DNA from: Alphaproteobacteria bacterium
GTDB lineage: Bacteria > Pseudomonadota > Alphaproteobacteria > Paracaedibacterales > CAITNM01
Assembly (NCBI GenBank): GCA_021298215.1
Contig: JAJTEE010000008.1
Location: 1-64,000 of the forward strand
DNA length: 64,000 nucleotides
Direction of reading: 5' to 3'
The notes beneath the pieces were generated by a model. That model was given only the letters and a program-made list of their open reading frames with translations. It was not told the DNA's origin and ran no database searches. Below are positions 36,264-46,279 of the stretch, piece by piece. Within the stretch, counting starts at the first letter, position 1. Each line of letters opens with the position of its first letter. The position numbers and the translations under genes are program-made.

Positions 36264-38801
36264 TTATAATTGGCGAGCAATTGATTCGATTTCAAAGCAC
36301 TCAATAATGTCTCCATTGCGAATGTCATTGTAATTTTCAAAGGCCATACCGCATTCAAATGAATCTTTAACTTCTTTGACTTCATCCTTAAAGCGTTTAA
36401 GAGTTTTTAAGGTGCCTTCATGAATAACCACATTGTCACGTAATAATCGTACTTTTGCTCCACGTTTTACAACACCTTCTGTGACATAGCATCCTGCAAC
36501 TTTTCCAACGCCGGTTATGTTAAACACATCTCGTATTTCGGCATTTCCAAGATATTTCTCGCGAAGAGTAGGTGCGAGAAGCCCGCTTAGCATGGTTCTT
36601 ACGTCATCAATGACATCATAAATAATGGAATAGTACCGAATATCAACACCATCACGCTTTGCAAGATCTCTTGCTTGAGGATTGGCACGCACGTTAAATC
36701 CTACGATGATTCCTCCAGATGCACGCGCTAAAGTAACATCACTTTCATTGATTCCGCCAACGCCACCATGTAGGATTCGCGGTGCAACTTCCTCACCGCT
36801 TAATTTTTGCAAGCTAGAAGTGATTGCTTCTAATGAACCATGCACATCGGCTTTAATGACAATAGGAAATTCTTTTATATCTCCCGCTGCAATTTGATTC
36901 ATAATAGACTCCATCGACGTTTTCACGCGAGCTTGTGCTATTTGATCTCTTCTACGATGTGCGCGAGATTCTGCAATTTCACGAGCATGTGCTTCGGTTT
37001 CGACTACTAAAAATTCTTGACCTGCGGTTGGCACACCATTAAATCCAAGTACTTCTACCGGAACAGAAGGGCCAGCTGATTTAATATGTTTTCCATGGTC
37101 ATTTACCATTGCGCGTACTTTACCCCATTCTGAGCCAGCAACAACGATATCACCAACTTGCAATGTGCCATTTTGAATCAAAAGGGTTACTACCGTACCC
37201 CGACCACGATCAACCTTAGCTTCAACAACAGCCCCGTAAGCTTTACGGTTAGGGTTTGCTTTTGGTTCCAAGACTTCGGCTTGCAAAAGAATACTTTCTT
37301 CTAGTTTTTCAAGATTTAAAGATTGCTTTGCGGAAACTTCAACACTTAGAACATCTCCACCGAATTCTTCCAAAATAATGTCATGGTTAAGTAATTCATT
37401 GCGTACGCGACTTGGATTTGCTTCTGGCTTATCCATTTTATTAATAGCGACAACAATAGGAACTTTTGCAGCTTTTGCATGGCTTATTGCCTCAATAGTT
37501 TGCTCCATAATGCCGTCATCTGCTGCTACAACAAGCACGACGATATCGGTTACGTTAGCGCCTCGAGCACGCATTTCGCTGAAGGCAGCATGGCCTGGCG
37601 TATCAATAAAAGTGATTTTCTTGCCTGACGCCATTGTTACTTGATAGGCACCTATATGCTGGGTAATGCCTCCGGCTTCTCCAGAGACAATATCAGTTTT
37701 ACGTAATGCATCGAGAAGAGAAGTTTTTCCGTGGTCTACGTGACCCATTACCGTCACAATAGGAGCGCGAGGGCTTAAATCGCTAGACACATCATCTGGT
37801 CCTTTTAATCCAATTTCAATATCTGAATCAGAAACTCTCTTTGGTGTATGACCAAATTCTGTACAAATTAACTCAGCCGTATCTGCATCAATAATTTGGT
37901 TGATGGTTACCAACATACCTAATTTCATGAGAGATTTTACAACATCGCCAGAGCGAACCGCCATACGGTTGGCAAGTTCTCCTACAGTAATTATTTCGGG
38001 AATAATGACTTCTCGTACAATCTTTTGCGCTTCCTGTTGATCGGTAGCATGTTGTTGGCGAATTTTCTTTTGGTTTAGGCGTCTCAAAGAAGCAACAGAA
38101 CGTGAGCGTTGTTCGGTGTCGTCATCTAAAAGTCTAGCTTGGGTATTTCTATCAAGCCTTTTGGGCCCCTCAACCATAGTCTTTTTTACGGGGGATGGTA
38201 CTTTTTTTACAACTTCAGCGCGATATACAACAGACTTTCTTTTGCTTGCTGCTGCGTCTTCATCGTCAACAAAATCATCCTTAATTTTGTGCGGATGCTT
38301 TGGTTCATGACGATGAGGTGAAGATTTTACAAGCTCTCCAGGAGTGGCTGGTAGGACAGGAGCTGGTGTCTCAACGCTTACAAGCTCAATTCGTGTTTGT
38401 TCTAGAACCTCTGACTCAACAGGAGTGTCATTATCTCTCTTTCGTGAGCGTTTTTCACCTTGCTTAGCCTGCTCCTCTAAGGCCGATTTAACAGCTTTTA
38501 GTCGAGCATCAAGCTCACCATGAGTTAGTCCGCGTAAAGTTTCTGGCATTTGGGGATCAGAAACAACTTGGTCCGATGCTTTTTCAGCTTGAGGATTAAT
38601 CTTCTTTCTTTTGACTTCAACGTCTACAGTTTTAGTTCGTCCGTGTGTAAAACTCTGCTGCACCTGAGCTTCTGACGGGCGCTTAATATCTAGTCGCTTT
38701 CCAAGAGTAAGAGTCTTCTTCTTAACTGGCTCGCTATGTTGATCTGTTGCTTGAGCTTCTGCACTTTCTGCTTCTTGGCTCTTTTGCGACTCCTGTGACA
38801 T
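36264..38801 (-). CDS. infB: Translation initiation factor IF-2
   Basis: 845 residues. A charged, poorly conserved N-terminus of ~260 residues is followed by the IF-2N helical domain ([19 protein letters not shown]). The G domain has GHVDHGKTS from residue 353, DTPGHAAF and NKMD, and domains III-IV close the protein. IF-2 places initiator fMet-tRNA on the 30S subunit. It is the last gene of the run xerD-rimP-nusA-infB, 13 bases after nusA; rimP-nusA-infB is a widely conserved order. Confidence 0.97.
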   Translation of the reverse strand: MSQESQKSQEAESAEAQATDQHSEPVKKKTLTLGKRLDIKRPSEAQVQQSFTHGRTKTVDVEVKRKKINPQAEKASDQVVSDPQMPETLRGLTHGELDARLKAVKSALEEQAKQGEKRSRKRDNDTPVESEVLEQTRIELVSVETPAPVLPATPGELVKSSPHRHEPKHPHKIKDDFVDDEDAAASKRKSVVYRAEVVKKVPSPVKKTMVEGPKRLDRNTQARLLDDDTEQRSRSVASLRRLNQKKIRQQHATDQQEAQKIVREVIIPEIITVGELANRMAVRSGDVVKSLMKLGMLVTINQIIDADTAELICTEFGHTPKRVSDSDIEIGLKGPDDVSSDLSPRAPIVTVMGHVDHGKTSLLDALRKTDIVSGEAGGITQHIGAYQVTMASGKKITFIDTPGHAAFSEMRARGANVTDIVVLVVAADDGIMEQTIEAISHAKAAKVPIVVAINKMDKPEANPSRVRNELLNHDIILEEFGGDVLSVEVSAKQSLNLEKLEESILLQAEVLEPKANPNRKAYGAVVEAKVDRGRGTVVTLLIQNGTLQVGDIVVAGSEWGKVRAMVNDHGKHIKSAGPSVPVEVLGFNGVPTAGQEFLVVETEAHAREIAESRAHRRRDQIAQARVKTSMESIMNQIAAGDIKEFPIVIKADVHGSLEAITSSLQKLSGEEVAPRILHGGVGGINESDVTLARASGGIIVGFNVRANPQARDLAKRDGVDIRYYSIIYDVIDDVRTMLSGLLAPTLREKYLGNAEIRDVFNITGVGKVAGCYVTEGVVKRGAKVRLLRDNVVIHEGTLKTLKRFKDEVKEVKDSFECGMAFENYNDIRNGDIIECFEIESIARQL

Positions 38802-38814
38802 AAAATCCTATTCT

Positions 38815-40338
38815 TTAGTTAAACCAGTGCTCACGCGCCTTCATAATAACAGCATTTGCTGCATCAATATCAATTATTCCAGCACCTATCGTCTCTTGTA
38901 GCTCATCACCTGCGAGCTCTGCAAGTTCTTCGCGGTTTTTTATACTTTTTTCCGCAAGCTTTACAAGCATTTGAGGGGTCAACCCAAGATCATACATATC
39001 TTTTTCGACGCCTAGCTCTTTACATTTCTCCAGCATTCTCTTGCTGAAATTTTCAAGATATGTTTTGCCTCGAGCTTGTAGCTCGTTTGCTGTGTCCTCA
39101 TCAATTCCATCAATGCGTAAAAATTCATCGATATCGATAGTGGCGATTTCTTCAATAGTTTCAAACCCTTCAGAAATTAACAATTGAGCAAACATCTCAT
39201 CAATATCAAGAGCTTCAATAAATAAGTTCATTTTGCTCTCGTTTTCTTGTGCTCGGCGACTAATATCATCATTTTCGGTGATGATATCAATTTTCCAACC
39301 GGTCAATTGAGAAGCGAGACGGACATTTTGACCTCGTCTGCCAATAGCTAGGCTTAATTGTTCTTCGGCGACAACAACATCTATACGATGTTGATCTTCA
39401 TCAATAACAACTCTTGAAATTTCTGCTGGTGCCAAAGCATTGACAACGAATGTTGCAGGGTCATTTGTCCAGTTGATGATATCTACTTTTTCTCCTTGTA
39501 GCTCATTCACAATAACTTGTACTCGGCTACCACGCATACCAACACATGATCCAATAGGGTCAAGATTAGGATCTGTAGTGTATACAGCCATTTTTGCACG
39601 ACTACCCGGATCACGAGCAACAGATTTGATCTCAATAACATTATCGTAAATTTCAGGAACTTCTTGCTCAAAAAGCTTAGCCATGAATTTAGGGTGAGTT
39701 CTGGATAAAATGACCATTGGACCGCGAGAATCTGGCTTTAAATCATGAATGATTGCTCGCACTCGATCGCCAACGCGATAAGATTCTCTTGGTATTAAAT
39801 CATCTTTCTTTAAGATACCTTCGGCCTTGCCTAAATCAACAACAACATTCCCAAATTCAACTCGTTTAACTAGAGCATTTACTACATCGCCAAGTCGATT
39901 CTTAAACTCTTCATATTGACGTGATCTTTCGGCATCGCGAACTTTTTGAAATATAATCTGGCGAGCACTTTGAGCGGCAATTCTTCCAAACTCGAGAGGA
40001 GGAAGCTCTTCTTCAAGTACATCACCGATTTTAGCATCAGGATAATCTAATTTTGCCGTTTCAATAGTGACTTGATTAATAGGGTCTTCAATTTCTTCTG
40101 CAACTTCTAAACAGCGAATAATTTGTACATGACCTGTTTCACGATCAATGATGGCGCGAATATCATGGTCCATTCCATATTTTTGCTTTGCAGTTCGTTG
40201 CATTGCAAGTTCCATAGCTACAATGACTTCTTCTCGATCAATACCTTTTTCACGAGCAACTACGTCAGCTACTTGTATTAATTCATGCCTTGGGTGTTGA
40301 ACTGTATCTTCCACAGGCTTTAATTTTCTACTTGCCAT
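38815..40338 (-). CDS. nusA: Transcription termination/antitermination factor NusA
   Basis: 507 residues. The N-terminal RNA-polymerase-binding domain is followed by S1 (about 130-200), two KH domains with AIGRRGQNVRLAS, and two C-terminal acidic helix-hairpin repeats of the proteobacterial form. It modulates pausing and termination. AGGGA lies close upstream of the ATG. It is in an operon with rimP (27-base gap) and infB. Confidence 0.96.
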   Translation of the reverse strand: MASRKLKPVEDTVQHPRHELIQVADVVAREKGIDREEVIVAMELAMQRTAKQKYGMDHDIRAIIDRETGHVQIIRCLEVAEEIEDPINQVTIETAKLDYPDAKIGDVLEEELPPLEFGRIAAQSARQIIFQKVRDAERSRQYEEFKNRLGDVVNALVKRVEFGNVVVDLGKAEGILKKDDLIPRESYRVGDRVRAIIHDLKPDSRGPMVILSRTHPKFMAKLFEQEVPEIYDNVIEIKSVARDPGSRAKMAVYTTDPNLDPIGSCVGMRGSRVQVIVNELQGEKVDIINWTNDPATFVVNALAPAEISRVVIDEDQHRIDVVVAEEQLSLAIGRRGQNVRLASQLTGWKIDIITENDDISRRAQENESKMNLFIEALDIDEMFAQLLISEGFETIEEIATIDIDEFLRIDGIDEDTANELQARGKTYLENFSKRMLEKCKELGVEKDMYDLGLTPQMLVKLAEKSIKNREELAELAGDELQETIGAGIIDIDAANAVIMKAREHWFN

Positions 40339-40365
40339 GGTATCCCTACGTTAATCTTTCTTTAA

Positions 40366-40839
40366 TTAAATAGAACTCACTAAATTTGCCTGGCGAATAT
40401 CGCCATAGCGAATGTCGATACGATCTGATCCACTATCTAGAGGGTGCTTTAGGTGTAAAGAAACGCACTCTTCTGAGGCTGTTTCTAAAAACCCTTGGAA
40501 ATTCTTACGATTTTCAACAGGCAATATTGTTTTTATCATAATTTCTGAACCAAGGAAACGTTTATAATCTTTTTGTCTTGTAATGGGCCTATCAAGGCCA
40601 GGAGAAGACACTTCGAGAACGTATGCGCCCGCAATAGGATCTTCCACATTTAAATGTACCGAAAGCGTTCTGCTTACTTGTGCGCAATCATCCACATTTA
40701 TAGGCATTTCGTCTAATCGTTCGATCATCACCTGCAGAGTTTTTCGAATTGTTCCCGTTATTTGAACGCGCACAACTCCGTAACCCATTGGATTAATAAT
40801 GGTATCAAACTTATCGTGAAGAGAATCTACTAACTGCAT
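40366..40839 (-). CDS. rimP: Ribosome maturation factor RimP
   Basis: 157 residues from the ATG at 40839, which has AAGGA 8 bases upstream. A longer in-frame start at 40962 would overlap the tyrosine recombinase gene by 86 bases and is not preferred. RimP helps late 30S assembly. Family landmarks are GYGVVRVQI, the DDCAQVSRTLS block, and YVLEVSSPGLDRPI followed by FLG. It stands in the conserved position before nusA. Confidence 0.92.
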   Translation of the reverse strand: MQLVDSLHDKFDTIINPMGYGVVRVQITGTIRKTLQVMIERLDEMPINVDDCAQVSRTLSVHLNVEDPIAGAYVLEVSSPGLDRPITRQKDYKRFLGSEIMIKTILPVENRKNFQGFLETASEECVSLHLKHPLDSGSDRIDIRYGDIRQANLVSSI

Positions 40840-40876
40840 ATAATTTTCCTTACTTTCTATCGGTAAGGTAGGTATT

Positions 40877-41797
40877 TTATTTGATGATTTCAAGTTTTTT
40901 ATTACGTTTTGTAATGGGATGGTGCTTTTGTACCAGATTATAAACCGAAGTAGGCATAACATGCGTATAAATTTGTGTGGTTGCTATGTCACTGTGGCCA
41001 AGTAGCTTTTGAATGGTTAATAAATCGGCCCCTCCTTGTAAAAGATGAGTGGCAAAACTATGGCGAAAAACGTGAGGGGAGATAACGCTAGGATCAAGGC
41101 CAAAGTCTATAGCAGCTTCTTTGATAAGCTGACCGATACGCTGTCTTGTTAAGCAACCCTCTTTGCTTCTTGATGCAAAAAGAAAAAGTGAGCTTTTATC
41201 AGTGCTTACAAAAATTTCTCGAACATTCAGATAAGCTAACAAGGCATCAATACACGTTTCATTCAAAGGCACTAAGCGCTCTTTATTTCCTTTTCCTTTA
41301 ACTAAAATCATGGGTTGCGGGGTTTGGTTTCCTTTAACGATACAATTAACAGGTAATTTTATGAGCTCGCTGATTCTAAGGCCAGAAGCGTACAATAACT
41401 CTAAAATAGCTTTTACTCTAATATGGCCAGGATCTTTAGCATTATTCAAAAAATCTAGAAATTCTGCTATTTCGTCTGAAATTAATACTTTTGGTAAGAT
41501 AGCTGGACTTTTTGCCGTCTTAATATGCAAGCAGGGATTACTTGTAATTATTTCTTCATTGAATAAAAACAAATAAAATTGCTTTAAGGCAGATATGCGT
41601 CTGTTGATAGTACTAGCTTTGAATTCATTTGTGCGCAGATATTGTATGTATTGCTCTATATCTGATTTTGTTGCGTCATTCAAAGGCTTCGCTAGCCACT
41701 TCATGAAGTGATGTAAGTCGCGATTATATGCTTCAAGAGTATTTAATGAAGCATTACGATCAGCTACTTGGGATTCAAGGAATAGCTCTATTTGCAT
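40877..41797 (-). CDS. xerD: Tyrosine recombinase of the XerC/XerD family
   Basis: 306 residues. The N-terminal SAM-like DNA-binding domain contains SLNTLEAYNRDLHHFMKWL. The catalytic domain has ASGLRISELIKLP (first Arg), HVFRHSFATHLLQGGADL (His-x-x-Arg), GHSDIATTQIY and the nucleophile Y277. Xer recombinases resolve chromosome dimers at dif. The N-terminal wording favours XerD over XerC, but the choice is not certain without the partner gene. It is first in the minus-strand run leading to rimP, with a 37-base gap. Confidence 0.82.
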   Translation of the reverse strand: MQIELFLESQVADRNASLNTLEAYNRDLHHFMKWLAKPLNDATKSDIEQYIQYLRTNEFKASTINRRISALKQFYLFLFNEEIITSNPCLHIKTAKSPAILPKVLISDEIAEFLDFLNNAKDPGHIRVKAILELLYASGLRISELIKLPVNCIVKGNQTPQPMILVKGKGNKERLVPLNETCIDALLAYLNVREIFVSTDKSSLFLFASRSKEGCLTRQRIGQLIKEAAIDFGLDPSVISPHVFRHSFATHLLQGGADLLTIQKLLGHSDIATTQIYTHVMPTSVYNLVQKHHPITKRNKKLEIIK

Positions 41798-41888
41798 ACT
41801 AAGTTTTTATACATGCTATTTAATATATTTACTACATATATTCCTTCATGAAATACTATATATGTAAACTTCAATATGATTTATTTTC

Positions 41889-42725
41889 ATGGATATGAAT
41901 TGCTTAACCCATTGTAATTACTTTACACCGGTAGTTGCTAGCTTAATATTGCTTCTTGCCCCTATGGTGTTGCCCATAATAAGAAAATTCTCCGGGGTTG
42001 ATGTGTCAAAGATAGCCTCTGTTGGTGGAGGTATGGCTATTGCAGCTGTTTTTGTTTTTATGGTTCCCGATGTAATCGCAAAAATTAAACCTGTGTCTGC
42101 TCATACGGGTATAAAATTTTTACAACAAGAACATCATTTGATGTGTGTAATTTTCATAACCTTTTTGGCTGCATTTTGCTTAATGTACGCTTTGGAAAAA
42201 ATAGCTCTTGATAGAACCAAAAAGAAGGCAAAACCAGATAGCTTTGTGTTTTATTTTCACATGGCTGTATTGGGAGCGATGCTAATCGCTTTAACAAGTG
42301 CTTTTCCTGCTTTAGCTTCTAGTACTTATGCAATTTTCATAGTGTGCGTGTTAGGTTTTTTTGAAATATTTTTGGAAGAAATAGCATTGGTAAAGCACTT
42401 TAAAACACTATACTCCAAAGTTGGTAGATACATAGTGATGCTTGCAATTTTAATAGGATTAGGGTTAGGTGTTGGCTTTTTCAAACAGGAAAGCACCGTC
42501 TTTACTCTTTTAACGCAGGCTTTTGTTATAGGTATGATTCTTACTGCTGTTATTAAAAATGAGTTTGATATTATTAACCAATCAAATAACTACTCCCTAT
42601 TTATCATGTCTGTTATTTTTAAGACAGCTATTATCTTTTACGTAATGCTACTTGAAGATGCTAGCTCAGCTAAGAATATAAATCACAAATCTGCGGCTCA
42701 TCACGTTACTGTATCACATCATTAA
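41889..42725 (+). CDS. ZIP-like integral membrane protein, His-rich tail
   Basis: 278 residues with about eight hydrophobic segments. Helix 2 carries IASVGGGMAIAAVFVFMVPDV, close to the SFGGGxAxAYVFLHLLPE pattern of ZIP-like membrane proteins, but the His and Glu ligands of true zinc transporters are mostly missing from that helix. A Glu pair (FEIFLEEIAL) lies in a later segment. The C-terminus ends in a His cluster (HKSAAHHVTVSHH) that could bind metal. Transport of a divalent metal is a guess. It is divergent from xerD and has a strong terminator directly after it. Confidence 0.55.
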   Translation: MDMNCLTHCNYFTPVVASLILLLAPMVLPIIRKFSGVDVSKIASVGGGMAIAAVFVFMVPDVIAKIKPVSAHTGIKFLQQEHHLMCVIFITFLAAFCLMYALEKIALDRTKKKAKPDSFVFYFHMAVLGAMLIALTSAFPALASSTYAIFIVCVLGFFEIFLEEIALVKHFKTLYSKVGRYIVMLAILIGLGLGVGFFKQESTVFTLLTQAFVIGMILTAVIKNEFDIINQSNNYSLFIMSVIFKTAIIFYVMLLEDASSAKNINHKSAAHHVTVSHH

Positions 42726-42733
42726 AATCTAAA

Positions 42734-42776
42734 GATAAAAAGCCTGACATTATCTAATATTGTCAGGCTTTTTATC
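42734..42776. terminator. Bidirectional intrinsic terminator
   Basis: A perfect 16-base inverted repeat (42734-42749 and 42761-42776, core AAAAAGCCTGACA / TGTCAGGCTTTTT) has an 11-base loop. A-runs and T-runs flank the GC core on each side, so it works in both directions. It lies between two convergent genes and includes the stop codon of the ABC1 kinase gene. Confidence 0.92.
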
Positions 42777-44046
42777 TAACATAGTCCTTTGCAATAATTT
42801 CTTCAAAAAGTTTGTGCCAATTTTGCTCTGCGCCAAGGTGCATTAAAACTGATCCTATACCAACAGCAGCACGGTCCATAAACACGAATTCTCTTGGAGG
42901 TTTAATGCCTCCTAATTCATGCAATTGTTTATGCACTTTTCTCGCTATCTCCCAACCTTTTTTGCCTCCTCTGCTATCTTGAATGGGGCGAACTCTATCT
43001 TCCAGAAGCGGATCATATAAAAGTTTTGCCCACTGATTTAATACATCAATAAGTTCATTGTTAATGTTGGTAAAGCCCCAGCGCTTATATGCGTCAACCG
43101 CTAGATCCCGATGATTGTCTCTTAAAGCTACGTAAAGATCTATCACAGCTTGCAAGAATGTTTTTTCAAATTTTCGAATGCAGCCAAAATCAAGTAATCC
43201 AATCTTTTTATCATTCAGTACTAAGTAATTCCCAGGATGAGGATCTCCGTGAAGCAAGCCAAATCTATACAAGGGCCAATACCAGGCAAGGAAAAGCTTT
43301 TTCCCTAGATCATTGCGCAATGATTGTTCGTGATCTACATATTTGAGAATAGAATTTCCCTCCAGCCATTGCATCGTTAAAAGGCGTTGGGTGGAAAGTT
43401 CGGGATATACTTTAGGAATCTCTACGAAATCAAGGTTATGGGAAAGAATACTTCTGAAATACTCCATATTTTCTGCTTCTTGAACATAATCTAATTCTTC
43501 ATAAAGTCGATCGCTAATTTCATTGACAATATCTTGAGTGTTTATGGATTTATTGAATGAGTGATAAATTCCCAGAATCATATTCACTTGCCTTAAATCA
43601 GCACTGATCGCTGTTTCCATATCTGGGTACTGCAATTTTACAGCAAGTCTTTGACCTTCTTTATTAAAGGCTTGATGCACTTGTCCTAAGGAAGCGGCAT
43701 AAGCTGCTTGCAATGAAAACTCTTGGAATGAATTACGCCAATTGGATCCTAATTCTCCTGCCATACGACGCCTTACAAATCCTTCGCCCATTGAAGGGGC
43801 GTTTGATTGCAACGTTAAAAACTCTTTGGCAAATTCTTGCGGTAAAGCATCGGGAATCGTTGCCAAAAATTGAGCCATCTTCATAAACGGTCCTTTTAAA
43901 TTTCCAAAAGCATGTCTTAATTTTTGCGCATATATTTCGTCATTAACGTTTACCCCCAAGTATTCTTTGGCGCCAAGACGAGCACCTATGCCAGTTACGG
44001 TTGTTCCAACATCAAAGAGTCTTTTTAAAGATTTAAGCTGTTCCAT
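42772..44046 (-). CDS. ABC1/UbiB-family atypical kinase
   Basis: About 424 residues from the ATG at 44046, which has AAAGGAC 5 bases upstream; the TTG at 44070 and ATG at 44049 are alternatives. ABC1 features are the Ala-rich loop AAYAASLGQVH, the lysine AVKLQYP, HGDPHPGNY and LLDFG. The family KxGQ motif is K-M-A-Q here. There is no C-terminal membrane helix pair as in UbiB itself. Members support ubiquinone synthesis or lipid handling. It overlaps the end of comF by 14 bases and ends within a terminator. Confidence 0.82.
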   Translation of the reverse strand: MEQLKSLKRLFDVGTTVTGIGARLGAKEYLGVNVNDEIYAQKLRHAFGNLKGPFMKMAQFLATIPDALPQEFAKEFLTLQSNAPSMGEGFVRRRMAGELGSNWRNSFQEFSLQAAYAASLGQVHQAFNKEGQRLAVKLQYPDMETAISADLRQVNMILGIYHSFNKSINTQDIVNEISDRLYEELDYVQEAENMEYFRSILSHNLDFVEIPKVYPELSTQRLLTMQWLEGNSILKYVDHEQSLRNDLGKKLFLAWYWPLYRFGLLHGDPHPGNYLVLNDKKIGLLDFGCIRKFEKTFLQAVIDLYVALRDNHRDLAVDAYKRWGFTNINNELIDVLNQWAKLLYDPLLEDRVRPIQDSRGGKKGWEIARKVHKQLHELGGIKPPREFVFMDRAAVGIGSVLMHLGAEQNWHKLFEEIIAKDYVR

Positions 44047-44764
44047 CATGTCCTTTTGTGGCTCTAGCAATAGTTAATACCTCTACTTTTTTGGCGCCTG
44101 CCTCAATTAAAGATTTCGCACAAGCATTTGCTGTTGCGCCACTTGTAAGCACATCGTCAATCAATAGCACATTAGCATTCTTCAGGAGGTGTTTTTTATC
44201 AGTTACCGTGAAAGCTTTTTCAAGATTTTGGTAACGTAAGATTTTGCTCTTATGGCCTTGTGAAGACGTAGCGCGGATTCGCTTTAAAATTCTTGTGTTC
44301 ATCGGAATATTTTTTTGTTTTTCAATAAGCTTCCCAAGTTCTGCTGCTTGATTGTATTGGCGAATAAAAAATCGCCACCAATGTAAAGGCACAGGAATCA
44401 AAATGTCGATGTTCTCGGGTATGTGATGTTGAATCCACTGCAAAAACATGGGGCCCAAATGAAGAGCATCGTGATTTTTATATTGTAAAATAAGTTTTTT
44501 AATAGCGTGGTTATAAGCAAGAGGAGAGTATGCTTTGGTAAAAAGAGGCGGAGTTTTCAGGCAATCTATACAGGTCATATCGTGATCCACATTTTCCAGT
44601 GGGATACTGCAAGATAAGCATTTTGGGGAGGTAATGAATTTAAGTTGCAGCCAACAGCTGGCACACAGTGTGTAAGACTTTTGAACAGTCTCTCGGCATA
44701 AAGCGCATTGAGGAGGAAGCAAGAAATTAACGATATTTTGTAAAAAGGGAATGTTAAAAATCAC
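44033..44764 (-). CDS. ComF-family phosphoribosyltransferase-like protein
   Basis: About 243 residues from a GTG at 44764 that overlaps the GST stop (GTGA). A start at 44857 would overlap the GST gene by ~97 bases and is unlikely. The N-terminus has zinc-finger cysteine pairs (CALC, CASC, CLSC, CIDC). The C-terminus has a phosphoribosyltransferase fold with LLIDDVLTSGATANACA. ComF proteins take part in DNA uptake in naturally competent bacteria, but they are also widespread outside competence. No other competence genes are in the window. Confidence 0.85.
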   Translation of the reverse strand: MIFNIPFLQNIVNFLLPPQCALCRETVQKSYTLCASCWLQLKFITSPKCLSCSIPLENVDHDMTCIDCLKTPPLFTKAYSPLAYNHAIKKLILQYKNHDALHLGPMFLQWIQHHIPENIDILIPVPLHWWRFFIRQYNQAAELGKLIEKQKNIPMNTRILKRIRATSSQGHKSKILRYQNLEKAFTVTDKKHLLKNANVLLIDDVLTSGATANACAKSLIEAGAKKVEVLTIARATKGHDGTA

Positions 44765-45396
44765 TTTTGCAAACGCGTTATGTTGTCTGGAATGGGATGA
44801 TCTTTTGCCAGAGAAGGCTCTAAAAATGGATGTCTTTGCATAAATTCTAAGTACCACCTATAAAGCTTTTTATTTTTTTTATGAAAGGGTGTGTCGACGA
44901 ATCGTAAATCCAGGTATGAAAGGAAAGTAAAAGCGCATAAGTTTTCAAAAAATACACCACTACTTAAGTAATCATCAAAATGAAATTCCAGATAAGACAG
45001 GCCACTTGTTAAGGCGTTGTATTGCCTATTATACCAATCTTCGCACTGTAATTTTTTTGGCCTGAAGAAGTGTTCATAACGCATTGAAACGGCGGCATCT
45101 GCCATGCCATCTACTAATGCTTGAACTTTTAAAGATTTCAATCGGTTGGGCATTAAAGTGGTGATTTTTCCTGCTTTTTCCATGATGTATTCACAGATAA
45201 CAGGGGAATCAAAAATGGCTTCTTTTTCATCTATTTTGAGAGCAGGAATTTTGCCTAAAGGATTTAATGCCCGAAAAGAAGGATCTTCAAGCCAGGGATG
45301 AAAATGTTCGGTAGTAATATCTTTTTCTTCACAGGCTAAAATGACCGCTTTAACTTTGCATCCAAAAGGGGAGCTTGGAAAAGAATAAAGGATCAT
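44761..45396 (-). CDS. Glutathione S-transferase-like protein
   Basis: 211 residues. The N-terminal thioredoxin fold has SFPSSPFGCKVKAVIL, LNPLGKIPAL and the glutathione-binding DSPVICEYI. The C-terminal half is helical. The SPFGCKV active-site region resembles the YibF type, whose substrate is not known. It is coupled to comF by a GTGA overlap and starts 33 bases after nnrE. Cytoplasmic. Confidence 0.8.
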   Translation of the reverse strand: MILYSFPSSPFGCKVKAVILACEEKDITTEHFHPWLEDPSFRALNPLGKIPALKIDEKEAIFDSPVICEYIMEKAGKITTLMPNRLKSLKVQALVDGMADAAVSMRYEHFFRPKKLQCEDWYNRQYNALTSGLSYLEFHFDDYLSSGVFFENLCAFTFLSYLDLRFVDTPFHKKNKKLYRWYLEFMQRHPFLEPSLAKDHPIPDNITRLQK

Positions 45397-45429
45397 TTAT
45401 CTGTTTGGTTATGTGTAAGTAAGCCTATG

Positions 45430-46098
45430 CTAGCATGCGAGTTTTTGTTTTTCAGCATATTTTTCAACAAACTCTCTAGGTAGCCCTGCGTCAACACATG
45501 CTATATCACCGCAAATCATTTTTGCAGATGCAGTGCAATGAACAGGCTTCAGGCAAGATACCGCAAGAGTCAAGTTAGGCTTTACAACTTCTCCTGCACA
45601 ACTTGATGTGTCAGCATCTACGCCACTTGGAACATCGATGGAGACAATGGTGGTCGCTTGTTGATTAAGGATGGAAATGATTTGTTCGTAAACATCGTCT
45701 GGCTTTTGATTGAGTTCGATTCCAAATAAGGCGTCTATATAAAAGTCCCCAAACGTCGGCGTATTGGTAAATTCGATGTTTGGGTAGAATTTTGTTATCT
45801 GTTTTGGATCAAAATCATCAGAACCTTCTGCCGATAAAGAAGGCATGCAGATCGTGATCTTTTTTGTGTGCGCTGCCAAAAATAATGCAGTTGCGATGCC
45901 ATTTTTGCCATTTTGTGCAGGTCCTGCGTATACAACAATATGATCACTTGAAAAAGGACCAAATTGGTCTAAAATTTCTTTAGCACAGGCAAAGCCATTT
46001 AATTCTACAAGAGTTGCTTCATCTTGTTTCGTAATCTTTAGATAATCAGAGATGCAGAGTTCAATTGCTTCTTTGCTGAGAATAGGAAAATGAGTCAT
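45430..46098 (-). CDS. nnrE: NAD(P)H-hydrate epimerase-like protein (YjeF_N), degenerate motif
   Basis: 222 residues from the ATG at 46098, which has AAGGAAGG about 7 bases upstream; an upstream ATG at 46149 has no such site. The fold is YjeF_N: DALFGIEL and SIDVPSGVDADT are well kept. The usual GPGNNGGDG loop is GPAQNGKNG here (Q62, K65 and N66 replace Asn, Gly and Asp), which may weaken the cofactor or potassium site. The dehydratase domain (NnrD), normally fused, is absent. The protein may be a weakened epimerase or have another role. Confidence 0.72.
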   Translation of the reverse strand: MTHFPILSKEAIELCISDYLKITKQDEATLVELNGFACAKEILDQFGPFSSDHIVVYAGPAQNGKNGIATALFLAAHTKKITICMPSLSAEGSDDFDPKQITKFYPNIEFTNTPTFGDFYIDALFGIELNQKPDDVYEQIISILNQQATTIVSIDVPSGVDADTSSCAGEVVKPNLTLAVSCLKPVHCTASAKMICGDIACVDAGLPREFVEKYAEKQKLAC

Positions 46099-46279
46099 AG
46101 CAAATCCTTCCTTAATTTTAGTTTGTGAAATTTCATTTTTCGGCATCATTTAAATTGCTTTTATCGGTTATTTGTATTTTTATTTCTCATCTCAGTATAG
46201 AAGATTCATCTTACGGGTTGTCAATTCTTTTCGGTGGAATATTTTTCTATTTTTGATTCAACCTTAATAAGTGATACAT

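Noticed and set aside
37378..37644. Antisense open frame inside infB
   Set aside because: It mirrors the IF-2 G domain and the composition is typical of a reverse-frame shadow.
40840..40962. Upstream start for rimP
   Set aside because: It would overlap the recombinase gene by 86 bases and gives a non-homologous N-terminus, whereas the ATG at 40839 has a good ribosome-binding site.
44765..44857. Upstream start for comF
   Set aside because: It overlaps most of the C-terminal helix of the GST gene; a GTG at 44764 overlapping the GST stop fits better.
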